Assembly (NCBI GenBank): GCA_018524725.1
Contig: JAEUWP010000360.1
Location: forward strand, 186,001-250,000
DNA: 64,000 nt
Source of the DNA: Podaxis mareebaensis
Lineage: Eukaryota > Basidiomycota > Agaricomycetes > Agaricales > Agaricaceae
Direction: 5' to 3'
The notes beneath the pieces are model-generated. The model worked only from the letters and a program-made list of their open reading frames with translations. It did no database searches and was not told the origin of the DNA. The position numbers and the translations under genes were made by a program. This document shows positions 24,660 to 35,900 of this stretch, piece after piece; position 1 is the first letter of the stretch, and every line of letters starts with the position of its first letter.

Positions 24660-27600
24660 TTATGACTCATCTCTCGGGAACTTGAACCCAGGTTCCAAAC
24701 GGCCTGCCAGATTACTAACTGGTCCCGAAAGACCAGCCTGACTTTTGAAGCTCTCCAAAAAATTCTTGATCAAGTTATAGTCCATCGGTTCATTTTCATC
24801 TCCAGATTCGTCATCATCTCCCCGCTCCAGCGCAGCTTTAAGCTCAGCTTCCATAGCGGCTTCGATATCCTCATCTTCCGCAATAACATGAGCCTTTTCC
24901 TTTCCTTTTCCTTTGTCTTCTGTTGTTCTGGGTGGTGATGGTTCGTTCTTGCTTGCTGGCGTCCGTAATCGAGAGAGCTCAGCGTCCATCGCATTCATGA
25001 CCGCTTCGAAAGAATCCAGTTCAGGATTAACATTGGATCGTGGACCAGGTTTGGGTTCCCCAGTTTCCTTCTTTGCGTTTTCGGGTTTTGGCGCTGGCTG
25101 TGGTAGAGGAACATCCGGTTTCTTCGTCTTAGTTGCACTTCTGGGAATGAATGCTATTCAAGTATATTCTCAGTACGATGGGATCAAGAGGAATAAGGAT
25201 GAGCCCACCGCCACGCCCTTTCCTGTCTTGGAGAATATCATTCCACTGTTCGTCAGATATGCCAAGAGCTTGGCGAGAGAATTCCAGGAATTCTTCCTCT
25301 TCTTCTCCCATGTCAATCTCAACATCGCCTACGACCTGAGGCTTGTCCTCCTCTGATTCCTCGTCCTCTTCGTCAGTATCATCATCAGAATCAACACCTT
25401 CGTATTTATCCCTGGGAAGAATTGGCGCTCTAATTGGCTTGGTTCTGGTTTCCGACGGCTTTTGCGGCGAGCTATTTTTATTTGATATGCTCTCTTCAAC
25501 TATATCGGTCGCGATGGTTGTGGGTGCCACCCGCTGCGAATTCCTGTAATACGACGCTGGCATTTTGCCATAATCACTGGGATCCAATCCCGGGACGAGC
25601 TTATCCATAGCCTCTTTGGCGGCAGCAGATCCGCTGGCGTAGTTGGTTGGTGGACTTTGTGACCGTTGTTTTGTAGAACCTTCATCTTCGGAATCATCGC
25701 TGAAAACTTCGTCGGAGAATTCTTCGCTATAAGTCTTTGAGTCAGGCCGCGTTCATCAAGGGAGTAAAGATGCTTACTCTTCAAATCTGGCGCCTTCTAT
25801 GTCACCCTCGCCCTCGACAAATTTCTCAACCTTACTTGCCAGGTCTTTAAGGCGGACTGCCTGTTCGGAGGCCATGCGATCTTCTTCCGGGGCATCCGGA
25901 GAGTCTACATTCATGGTGTCGTCTTGGGCTGCTTTGTTCGCCTGGCCCATCGCCCTCTCCAGCTTTCCCTCGAACTCCTCCACGTCAATATTAAGCCATG
26001 AATCGTCATCTTCCTCTTGCAAACCGGGATCCCCAATCGATGTGGCTTCCGCGATGGCTGAATCCACTTGACTAGCGAAGGATTGTCGTTGACCAGTACT
26101 TCAAAGGGCATGAACGAGCGTAACGAAATAAGTGAAATAATTGCCCACTTGGAGGAACGAATCTCAATGAAGATATTGACCGCTTTAGTCTCCAGTTCAT
26201 TCCACAATTGAGATGCTTCTTTTTCCCCTTTGAAATAGCCGGCTGAGACGAGGTTTTGGATGTATTGGCCGTATTCTGAATTCCGCCGAAGAGCGTCTTT
26301 GTTCGCCTCGGCCTTTGCAATGTCAGCAGGAGCCCTCCCCATGAAAGGATGTATGTGAGCACATGCCTTTGATCTTTCTGCGGCCGCCCCGTTTGCCGTA
26401 GATCGGCTTTTGCTTTCCTGATAAAGCATCTCGAAACCAACGGCCTGGTAACAAAAAGCGGGGTGAGGAGTTGCACCGTTGCGACTTCGAAGGGCGTCTT
26501 ACTATTTTCATCCCAACGTCTTTCCATTTGTACTCTTTACTTCCTTCGTTCTCTGTCCACCGCCCAAAGATCTTGGGAGGAAAGAATTTTTGACCAACCA
26601 ATTGCGCATATGCCGTGCGCGTCATCTTGACGGATCGCAGAACGTTCGTGCTTGGTGGGAAACGCGACATACGATGCGCAGCCTGGAATAAGTCATTAGA
26701 TGCCAAAGGCAGAGTATTGACTTATACAGGACACTCACACGTAACTGTATGGCATCTCTGGTATAGAAGGTTTCCACAGCTTTCTGTACGAGCGCCGGAT
26801 TTGCTAACAGCGCCTTCGCAACATCCATGGGGATATAGGCTTTGGTTGTATGCATGTGCTCAAGCTGAGCATCTGGATATCTTGTGGCTGATTAAACCTT
26901 TTACGGCCTTATACACAAGGAGAATAGAATCGCCTACCCGGATATCCGGTTCCAGACGGTAGCTTCCACTTTCGGCGGTGCGAGGGTGTTGGTAAAGTCG
27001 TCCCTCACAAGTTTCAATGCATCTTCCACGGCAAGATAAGCATCTTCTTCTATGTTGAGGCTGTCCTCTTCTCCGTTATCGGCATTGTCGGCGTATTTTT
27101 TACGGCGACGCTTTCTAGAGGGTGGAGATATGTGTGAGAGAGGAATCAGGTGGAGGCGGGAGTTGTAGATCCAGACCTGTGGGTCACCGAAGCACAATAA
27201 GCATACAGATTCCCTCGTCAGTCTATTGGGAAAAAGGGCTCACCCTGTTCTCAGCATTGGAAGGTTTCGCCATCCATGAAGGAAGTTCTTCCGCGGCCTC
27301 AATGAGCAGGAATTCCCCGTCTGAGTCGTAGACACTTAAATTATTCGGTACTCGAGCATCAGAACGGAGAGATCAGAAGAAGGGGCAAACACATACCTAA
27401 TAACGAGATCCCACTTGGAGCTTACTTCGCGCAGAAGCCAGACAGTGCACCATTCATCATCAATGCAGTCCCCGACTCGCATACGACCTTCAAGATACCA
27501 AGTCTTTGTATCAGTGTCCTCAGCCGCCTTTAGCTCGAAGGCGTCACGGTGCCAAATAAAATTGGGAAGTAGTCCATCCACAAAATCACGAATGCAAGCA

Positions 27601-27704
27601 GCAAGTGAAGTCACGGAGGTTTTGTCAGAGAATTGCGGTGATGGATACAAGACGTATTGCAATGTATCTTCCGATATCGACGGTGGTCGATTGAAGATAT
27701 CCAT
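24660..27704 (-). CDS. Ecdysoneless/SGT1 family protein
   Basis: The spliced protein begins MDIFNRPPSISEDTLQYVLY and continues with WHRDAFELKAAED, CIDDEWCTVWLLREVS, WDLVIR, VWIYNSRLHLIPLSHISP and AYIPMDVAKALLANPALVQK. This is the SGT1/ECD family (the S. pombe SGT1-like and animal Ecdysoneless type, not the HSP90 cochaperone SGT1). Members are linked to pre-mRNA splicing (PRP8 biogenesis) and transcription. The second half is acidic: DEEFSDEVFSDDSEDEG, a run of Asp/Glu around 25360, and a C-terminus of AMEAELKAALERGDDDES type ending with TGA-type stop at 24660. Several short introns occur. Length is about 850-900 residues, normal for fungal members. The exact role in this fungus is inferred from family only. 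Confidence 0.88.
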
Positions 27705-27876
27705 GGCACTTGAGAAGGCTCCGCAGAGGAATTACGCGAGGGGCGTCTAAGCTCGGAGGTACGAGCTGAGATATGAAGTCACCAAATCAAAGCGAGTAGC
27801 CAAACACAATCACACACTTGATATCAGCCCTTTCCATTCTGAGCCTCCACTGAGTCCCAGTCGCCTGCACTCCAGG

Positions 27877-28461
27877 ATGGCGACAACCACTTCCTACAAG
27901 GACAGAAACCTCATAGCAGTCATCGGAGATGAAGTGGGTCACCCTGTTCAATATGGTCTTTGCTTCTTGCGCTCACCTCCACCACAGGATTCAATAACAG
28001 GTTTGCTATTGGCTGGGATCGGTCATGTTAATGAACAACAGAAGAACTTCCTGGTCGTAGATGCAAGTATGTTCAAGAAATATATGTGACACACGTGCAG
28101 GAACTTATAGATATTGCTGGCGGTGATTAGAAACACCTGTTGCAACAATTGAAGCTGCATTTCAGGACTTCACCGAACGAAAGGATATTGCTATTCTTTT
28201 GATCAACCAGCATGTGCGGGCTGCCTCCTTTCATTTGAAGTTTGATGTTCTCATCACACATGCAGGTTGCTGAGAAGATCCGTCCAACGATTGATAGATA
28301 CAACCAAGCATTCCCCGCTCTAGTAGAGATCCCGTCAAAAGACCATCCGTACGGTACGTTCATTTCATCCTCCAGCTCAACGTCACAGTCTCACTAGCCT
28401 TTTCATAGACCCCTCGAAGGACTCCATTCTCAAACGCGTGCAAAAGCTTTTCGGAGATTAA
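27877..28461 (+). CDS. VMA7: V-type proton ATPase subunit F
   Basis: Subunit F is part of the central stalk of the V1 sector that acidifies vacuoles. Four exons give [39 protein letters not shown] and [20 protein letters not shown]. The next are [20 protein letters not shown] and [20 protein letters not shown], ending [10 protein letters not shown] at TAA 28459-28461. Introns lie after DA (GTATGTTC...GATTAG), after NQH and inside PYD. The product is about 120 residues, the usual length. It is divergent from the ECD-family gene with 172 bp between starts. Confidence 0.96.
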
Positions 28462-28571
28462 TCAATGACCATGTTACCCTGTTCACTAGGTTCACTATTA
28501 TTCCGATTAACGACCACTTCTTGAGATGCAAGCATTTACTAATATAATGTCCGTTGTTACATTCTACAAGG

Positions 28572-29927
28572 TTAGTGCGAGATCCAGCGCATCACAGGTT
28601 CGTTATCCCGAACTCCAGGTGCTCGTTCCACAAAAACGCGAATGGGGTTTGAGTCCCTCGTGCCTGGAACCTTCGTTTCAGAAACGAGCCCTCGGGAACA
28701 GTATGAAAGCTTACTCGGAATGTCTACAAGCAGGTACCGGAAAACGAAGTATCCTTCACTATTCTGAAGCATCTTCAACGCACCGATAAGCATCCAATGA
28801 CGAAGTGACACTCACCCGGACAAGGTCTGCATGTACCTCACCCTCCATGAACGTGCGGTGATCCAGTTTTGCAAGCGACTCTGGACCTCCTCGCGACCCT
28901 TTGATCGAAGAGAACATCCCGGCGAAATTCCATCCCTTGTTCTCTTCGCGCTTCTCCGCCTGTTTCTCCTGTTCCGTCGAATTTGGCAGGGGCGGTGGGG
29001 CAACAGGTGCTCCGCTTAGATATTTGAATGTTTGTTTTGCCCGCTCCCACAAACCCTCCGCTTGATCTTTGGTCCAGGCCATAGCTTCGTCCAGTGATAG
29101 CTCGGGCAGGTGTGTTAGCTTTTCGTGCATCCAATGGGAAAAAGCTTCGTAGTATCCGACTTCTGACGGTAGAGGGGTCGCGCCGTCAGGTCGGCCTTGA
29201 ATATAAAATGTCATGATCATATGTTCTTGGCCGTGAGCATCGACAAAAACTTGAGACGTAACGTGACGGTTCCGGTGTCGCGGCCGGACGAGCGATGGAG
29301 GATTGTTGTGGAATGTCAGAGGACCATTCAAATGCTTGAGCACCTGGGTAACGAAACATGAGCCAGGAGGCGCTGTTCCGAGTTTTCAAAACAGAAGGGA
29401 TGGGATGACATACACGTGGGTTGTGTTGGATGCGCTCGCAAGCGTCTTTGAAGAGATTCGTTGGTGAGTTGCTTGAGTACATTTCAGATGTGATGGTATA
29501 AATTAGTAGTGTTGCAAGGCCCGCGCCGATAAGAATGACAGTTAGGTTTTTCGTCTGTGCTGCCGTTCGCATGACTACATGTACGGGGAGGTATGATGTG
29601 AACCCAAATGCCACCATAAAGTAATGGCTACACACCTTTTCCCCCTGTGCTCAACTCGGACCATTTCTTCACCTTTTCACCACTACGTAGTGCTTGTTGC
29701 GAGATCCCAAGCTGGAATGGTCCGACGGTATCGGGTCGCGCAGACGACCGGTTTTGTTTTGTGTCGAGTGACTGTGAAAGATGTGAAGGATTGTTCAAGT
29801 TGACGCTGTCTCTGTGCGTCGCATATCTTCGGACCGGGCAGTTTGAGCATTTAGGAGGGAAATTGACGCGCGAAATACTCTTGGAGCATCGAAAAGAAGA
29901 CCGAAGTATAGCACTTGGTATGCTCAT
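28572..29927 (-). CDS. TIM21: TIM23 translocase subunit TIM21
   Basis: TIM21 sits in the mitochondrial inner membrane and links the TOM and TIM23 protein-import complexes and respiratory complexes. The chosen start at 29927 gives MSIPSAILRSSFRCSKSI, an amphipathic Arg/Ser-rich presequence; an ATG at 29969 is in frame but adds 14 less presequence-like residues. A transmembrane helix (TVILIGAGLATLLIYTI) follows an intron, then SNSPTNLFKDACERI, the intermembrane-space domain with HVTSQVFVDAHGQEHMIMTF and a C-terminal beta region FVFRYLLVDIPS, and RVFVERAPGVRDNEPVMRW. Two late introns (donors GTGAGTGTC near 28815 and GTAAGCTTTC near 28715) are needed to join these. An inserted Pro/Glu/Lys segment near 28950 looks fungal-specific. 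Convergent with VMA7, 110 bp apart. Confidence 0.93.
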
Positions 29928-30178
29928 GACGAAGTTGGGGTAAATTGTCTGCACAAGCGTACCTACCATTTTGGGAAGCGATCCACAAAATATACAGGCG
30001 TAAATAACCCGTTACCGCCGGCCCGATTTGTTGGCAGCCCGTGGATTGACCTCGGGAGCAGTTCCTCGGCCAAAGCTAGCGCTGTAATGTGATGCCATGT
30101 AAGGCCTCAGAGTCGTCAATGTCTTGTAGAGGTATGATATTGTGTAAAGGAAGAAAATTTCCAAGTAGTAACATATCC

Positions 30179-31344
30179 CTATGCTGCGATCGCCGCCAAA
30201 CGCCGCCTCTCTTCTTCCTCCATCTTCTTCTGTATCGCGACTCTTGCAGGCACAACGGTTCTCCTCTCTGTCGTGGGCTTGAAGTTGAGACGGTCGACTC
30301 CAAGTGCCCTCAAAGTCTTTTTCTCCACAAGACTGTAATCATCCTCGTTTTCCCTCGAAAAAACAAACGGTTGCTTGAGAGCGACAGGCGGATTCGTGAT
30401 GACTCTCGGGATGCGGAGGTGATTCTTTGACGCAGAGTGCAGCATGAGGGGATGCATCAGGACAACATCACCCACTTCTCCCGTCAACTCGACGAACTTT
30501 GAGCAGCGTTGAATAGCTTCAAGGTGGGACCAGTATCCAGGATCTTTCTTTGGGTCCTCGTATGTTGAAGTTGAGGGGATGAATGTTTGGCGTTCGGGTT
30601 TGACGCCTTCGGGGTGGCCAGCCAGATAGTTCGCAATGAGGTCGAGACCATCGGTGGCGATCATGGTTCCTCCACCACGGGGAGCAATATCAGAATAAAT
30701 GGGTATGACCAGAAGCGCCTGTTCAGGGGAATCCAGAAAATGGATCTATCCCACGCAGTGCAGAGCAAATCCTCGATCAGGACTAGAAAATCTTTCCAAA
30801 GTGCAAATCGATCTTACGAAAAAGTCCCCGTCGACATGCCAATTATCCAGATCTTTGGGGTCAAGGGTTTCAGCTTGTTGTTCAAGTTCCTCCGTGCCTA
30901 GATTGACAATGAAGGAGTCGCCCCATGTTGCTGATTTCTCATCTATACGATCCTCGCCTCCAAGGAGGTCTTTCATTGCTGCCCACGCCTAAAAATGCAA
31001 GACATTGCATTGGTTGGTAGCGGTGAGCCATGTTACCAGTAAATCGGTGAAGGAGACAATACCATACCTTTGGAGCGAAATCGGCCACTTTGACTCGCTT
31101 GTGCCATGGCATATGGATCCTTTCTTTGGTCCATGTAGACTTGTCGTCGGGATCTAGCCCAAGACGGACCCATAGATTAGACGTGAACTCAGCCGCCTGT
31201 CCACGAGTGAAGGCATTCTTGATGATGATATAACCGTGTTCGAGGAAGTGATCGACTTGTTCAGCTGTATGGATCGTGTTGGGCCTTGGCGTACCGACAA
31301 AGGATCAACGACTTACCAGTGAGATACTCGTATTGTTTGACCAT
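30179..31344 (-). CDS. Phytanoyl-CoA dioxygenase-like Fe(II)/2-oxoglutarate oxygenase
   Basis: The start exon MVKQYEYLT joins over an intron to AEQVDHFLEHGYIIIKNAF, the typical PhyH opening. The iron site is HVDGDFF (H-x-D) near 30830 and a distal His in HPLMLHSASKN near 30445; RIPRVITNPP follows, with an Arg fitted to bind 2-oxoglutarate. The tail is charged and basic. Such enzymes hydroxylate alpha carbons of acyl-CoA or small metabolites; the substrate is not shown by sequence. The product is about 340 residues, normal. It lies alone between TIM21 and the AIM18-like gene, so no pathway context is visible. Confidence 0.88.
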
Positions 31345-31648
31345 GGTGGTAGCTTGCTCTGGTGTTAGTGGGCGGATGTGAAAGCAGAGAACTAACCCAT
31401 GTGGTAACCGCAGTAAATTTAGGAAGGTCGAGCAGGTCACACTGGAGATTTAATCTGGAGAATGCAACTACCGGGTGATTTTCGGTGGAAATAGACCAAC
31501 TAGGACATGATGGATTTGTCTGCCGATTCGGGCGAAGTCAAGCGTTCAAGCAGGGCAAGGATGCTGCTATATTATAAGCGTAGAAGCCTGTTTAAGAACA
31601 TGGGGTAGGCCTGTCGAAGGCTCTAGGCGTCTAGTTGTCAAGTATGAT

Positions 31649-32723
31649 CTATTTTTCAAAATCCGCCATGTTTTTCAAAACAGACTCCTTCAACTGCGAC
31701 GTACCGCCGCTGTCAGTGCCATGTGAGAGCTCCCCCAAAAACGACAACTTACCGCAGGGCTGGGGCATTCTGAGCCAACGTAATTGAGGACGAAATTCGT
31801 CGCTACCCAGTCACTCTCAACGCTTCCTAGATCACGGAAAACTAGTGCACGAAGTTTCCCCGGTTGTGGGGCCGAGAGAAAAATGTCGAGAGGAGTGCTC
31901 TTAGTCAAAGGAGAGTTAGGGAACAAGCCCGACAGCTTCCTGATGGGAGAGCCCTCCTGGATAACTTGTTCCTCAGTCAGTTCTCCGCTCTGCTTGGCCT
32001 TTAATAGGCGAGCGTTCAAAGCACGCGTAAAGGCATCTCGCAAATGAGTGTATCCAGTTGATCGAGTCGGAACTATAACGTCATTAGATACCGGCGTTCG
32101 TTCTCTCGAGTTATGAAGCGCACTTACCAATTCTAATAACGCATGCAGTATTTTTGACGATGTGCTCAATCTTTTGTTCAGGGGTAAGGTCTCGGGGTAC
32201 CTGGTGGTAGCATGTGATCAACCAAGGCTTTCCAAAGGGCCGAAAGAACATTGTAAACGAACACGGAGATCGGGGTTTTCCAGGTCGGCGTATAAACCGA
32301 CCGAGTAAACTTTGATGCCAATGAACGAAACGGTTCGTACACCCAGACCGACTAACGTCAATGGCGGAATAGGAATTTTGGCAGGAACTCGGACTGTCTT
32401 AGGGAAGGCAATTGAGGTAGCAGGATCGACTGAAGGTAGCGTATAGTGTGTGAGTGTTCGGCTTTGGGAAGTGACAATACACTCTCACCAACTTTGTCTT
32501 CACTTTCCTCCGTTTTAGTAGTCGGCTTCACATTTGCATCGGAGTAGGCAGTTGACGCGGAGAGTCCCAGAGAAGCTATAGCCACGGTACTCCATAGCAA
32601 AGGTCTAGAAAGTCTTGTCGCTCGCCCAGCGACAGAGCTTGAATGCGCACGGGACGGGGCAAGACGGCCGATACGACAACAGCTATTAGTAACAAGCCTT
32701 GCAAGCGGTTGGAGGAAGGACAT
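31649..32723 (-). CDS. Mitochondrial chalcone-isomerase-fold protein (AIM18/AIM46-like)
   Basis: The start at 32723 gives a basic, Ser/Arg-rich mitochondrial presequence (MSFLQPLARLVTNSCC), then one hydrophobic helix near SRPLLWSTVAIASLGLSAS. After introns the domain reads VGLGVRTVSFIGIKVYSVGL, LRDAFTRALNARL, LRALVFRDLGSVESDWVATN and FVLNYVGSECPSPA, ending LKESVLKNMADFEK at TAG 31649-31651. This matches the fungal chalcone-flavanone isomerase domain family that includes yeast AIM18 and AIM46. These are not known to be enzymes of flavonoid synthesis in fungi; function is unclear. A longer start at 32795 is possible but would bury the presequence. Divergent from BLM10 (255 bp). Confidence 0.85.
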
Positions 32724-32922
32724 TTCGGACGAGAATGAGCAGGAATGGCCGGGCCGAGTGGAAAGAAAGAAGCACGTGGCTAGAATATACGACACGCGTC
32801 TCGGACGGAAGAGTATCTGTCATCTGCTGCGAGAACGCGTATAGCGCTGCGATCGACAGTCCAGTAATCCTCTGATCAAATCCACCTGGACGCGTCACCA
32901 GGACTCGTAAGCTGCACTTCCG

Positions 32923-32934
32923 TATATATATATA
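32923..32934 (+). promoter_or_regulatory. TATA-like element upstream of BLM10
   Basis: An alternating TATATATATATA run sits 45 bases before the BLM10 ATG, within the 255-bp region shared with the divergent AIM18-like gene. It could be a TATA box for either side, though it is rather close to the BLM10 start. Confidence 0.35.
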
Positions 32935-32978
32935 TCCTTAGTGGCCCACTACTGTATGTCACATCTCCCCACATTATC

Positions 32979-35900
32979 ATGGAGGCCATAACTCAAGCGC
33001 TAGCCTCCCTGTTCGACTTTGCGTCTTCTGATCCTTTCAACCAAGTTTATTCTGCCGATCTCGACATGGAAGACGACGAGGCCTCCTCCCTGAGTTCCAC
33101 GCAAGAGGGTGATGAACAATCCTGGCTCGAGGAGAAACGGGAATCTCTGCAGACATACTTGGACTCCATTCCGTATGAATGCGAATCCCCCCAAGAAATG
33201 CAAGAGAAACTGGAATTTATTGTTGGAAGGCTATACATTGCTGCAAAAGCTAAGAACTGGCAACTGGTCACGTCCTGGGATGGTCTCCTCCAGTGGTGCG
33301 TTTCGCCACATCAATATATGCATTTCCTTGCTTTAATACAAGTACAGCTGGTTGCTCATGCGATATCCCATGTTAAAGTCTACACGTGCAAAGCTTGTGC
33401 GGTTCTATTATGAGCTCTGCCTCCTTCCAGGGATAGATACCCGTACCCTGAGAAGTTGGTCGGATATGATTTCTCGTCTGTGCAACAACAAGACCGGACA
33501 AAGGCGCAAGCTCAAATCCTCTGACCTCGAACTGCCTTGGGAACCGCTATGGCGGGTAATGCAGAAAGACCTTTGGGCTGATTCTGGGTAAGCCGGCTTC
33601 CCCGATTCTTGTGCTGATCGTTGACATAATACGCCGCACAGAAAACAAGTCGCTAGCCATTACTTGGATATCGCCACTCAATGCAAACCCTTCTTCCCCG
33701 CACATGAAATACCTCATATGCTCGAGACATTTCTGCCCCTCCTTACCTTCGACGTAAGCCGTCACGTCTTCGATTATTGTGCATTATTCATCGCTAGCTC
33801 CAGACGGTTCTCACCATGACAACTGTCATGACCTCCTTCCTTCCCCAGACGTGCGCAGATACCTATCTGCCGGCGATTTTCAAGATATGGGAGGCCTTTA
33901 ATTCTGCATCTCTGGACGAAACGTTCATGGAGCTGGCCGGAGAGCTGTCGCGTGACCATGTATCAGGACCAGATGGCCAGTTTGGCAGTGAAGGTGCCGT
34001 TCGTTGGAAAGACGTTGGGATTTGGACCACCGAGCAATGGAACTTGCTGACAAGCAAGGGCTTGAACATGATGGGTATGTCCTTCTGACTAGATTAGAAT
34101 TTGGAGAAGTATCTGACAATGGTACCATTGATAGCTGTTCCTGTCGGTTCCATGAAGGTACAGCTGCCGGTGTCCGCCCTGGTGCACAATGGTGTGATTT
34201 TGACGTGTTATTTTGGCAGACTTCCTCTTCGACAGCCTCCCACGCGGATAATTCATTGGATAAGCCTCCGAAGAAAATCAGACCGCCTAACAAGATTAGT
34301 ACGTATTGCTCGGAGATACATTTATATGCGCTCATACCTCTGTAGGTGCATTGGCCAAGATATTTGTTTATTCCATGTCGGTAGATGGCGAAGTGCGTCT
34401 TCCAACCCCGGCTCACCTCCAGGACGGGAAGTTGCCCAAGCAAGCGGGTTATGTCGCCGGCTCGAGAGCCTTGGACACCCTTGATAAACTGATCACTTGC
34501 ACTGAATCCTTCTTCCATCCTTCAAATTCTGGTCCTTGGACAACACTAGTACGTCCTGCAGCTGAAGGCGTCATCTGCCAAATCCTTATCACGGTACACA
34601 CAGCTCACGACATTCGTTCATTATCTGGCATCGCACTTCCTTAGACGTACTAAGGAAGAGGAATTGGATGACTGCAAAACCCCACTGGTGGATTTTTTTC
34701 TTACCTTTTCTGAAAATTGTGCCCTAATTCCCGAACCTAGGAACATCGACTTACGCCAGATATTCGTAGAGCTTTCGTCCAGATTCTTCGTACCCCCTGC
34801 TTGCTCGCCATGTTCTCCAAGGACCCTCTCTCTCTGGGGTTTGCGCAAGGCTGTCTTCGTCAACTCGTCTTCCTAGAGCCAGATCTGGTGATGCCCGAAC
34901 TGTTGGAGAGAGCATACAATGGCTTAGAGGTTGTCAATGAGACTCATAGAACGACGGCAGTCCTCGGCATGCTTTCCGCTGTGACCAATCCTTTGACCAC
35001 GGAGAAAATTTGGCTCGGGGGTCAAAAGCATATTGTCCCATTACTTGAACTCTGCATCCCAGGCATTGATCTGGTGAGTAGCTTAACTGAAGCATGGCGT
35101 GTGACCGTCTTGAATCCAATTCTTCACAGAACGACCCCATCAAAACCGTTTGTGCGACTATGTTTATCATTGGAGTAGCACAGAGTATCAAGATAGGGGA
35201 TCTCTCACTCCACCACGCAGGAGTTGCACTGTCTGGCGATGCTCCACCCGAAGAGGTTATGGATATCAATGAGGATTCTGAACGATTGCCCGAGGGAACA
35301 GAAATGGGGATGACGCCTCGACTCAGTCGGCAAGAGGAGCGATCACTGGCTCGTGACAGTACAGCAGCCTTCGCCGACTGGGTCACATCGCTTTTCAGAC
35401 GTGTCCTGGCTTTATACGAGAACTTGCCTGAAGAAGGCGGGAAGAAAGGGACAACTGGCGGAAAATTGGAGGAGAGCGTGCTCAAATCCATCAAGAATAT
35501 GATGGATGTTGTCTGCCTTCACCTATCGGACCAGTTGTTCGATCTTGTGCTCAACCTAGTCTACGACTATGCAACCACCAACGCGAGATCTAATGCTGTT
35601 CGTGCCTTTGGTCAGCTCATTGCTTGTTTGGCGAGGGTCCAGCCTGAGAAGACTCTGGCCCGATTCCTCCCTTTCTGCAAGGCTCAGATTGAGGAAGAGC
35701 TGCGGCATGGAGCCTCGAGCGTACGGACTACATCTACTCATATGGCTGTACCGTCTGATACGACTTTACACTGGAGTGAGTGGTTCACGCCTCGTTTGTG
35801 AATTTTGTGCATGTTGACCCGTGGGGCTAGATATGGCGATTCTACGTGGCTGTTTTGGCTATGGTGGCACTGCGGTAAGTCAAAGGTGCCAAGGTTCTCT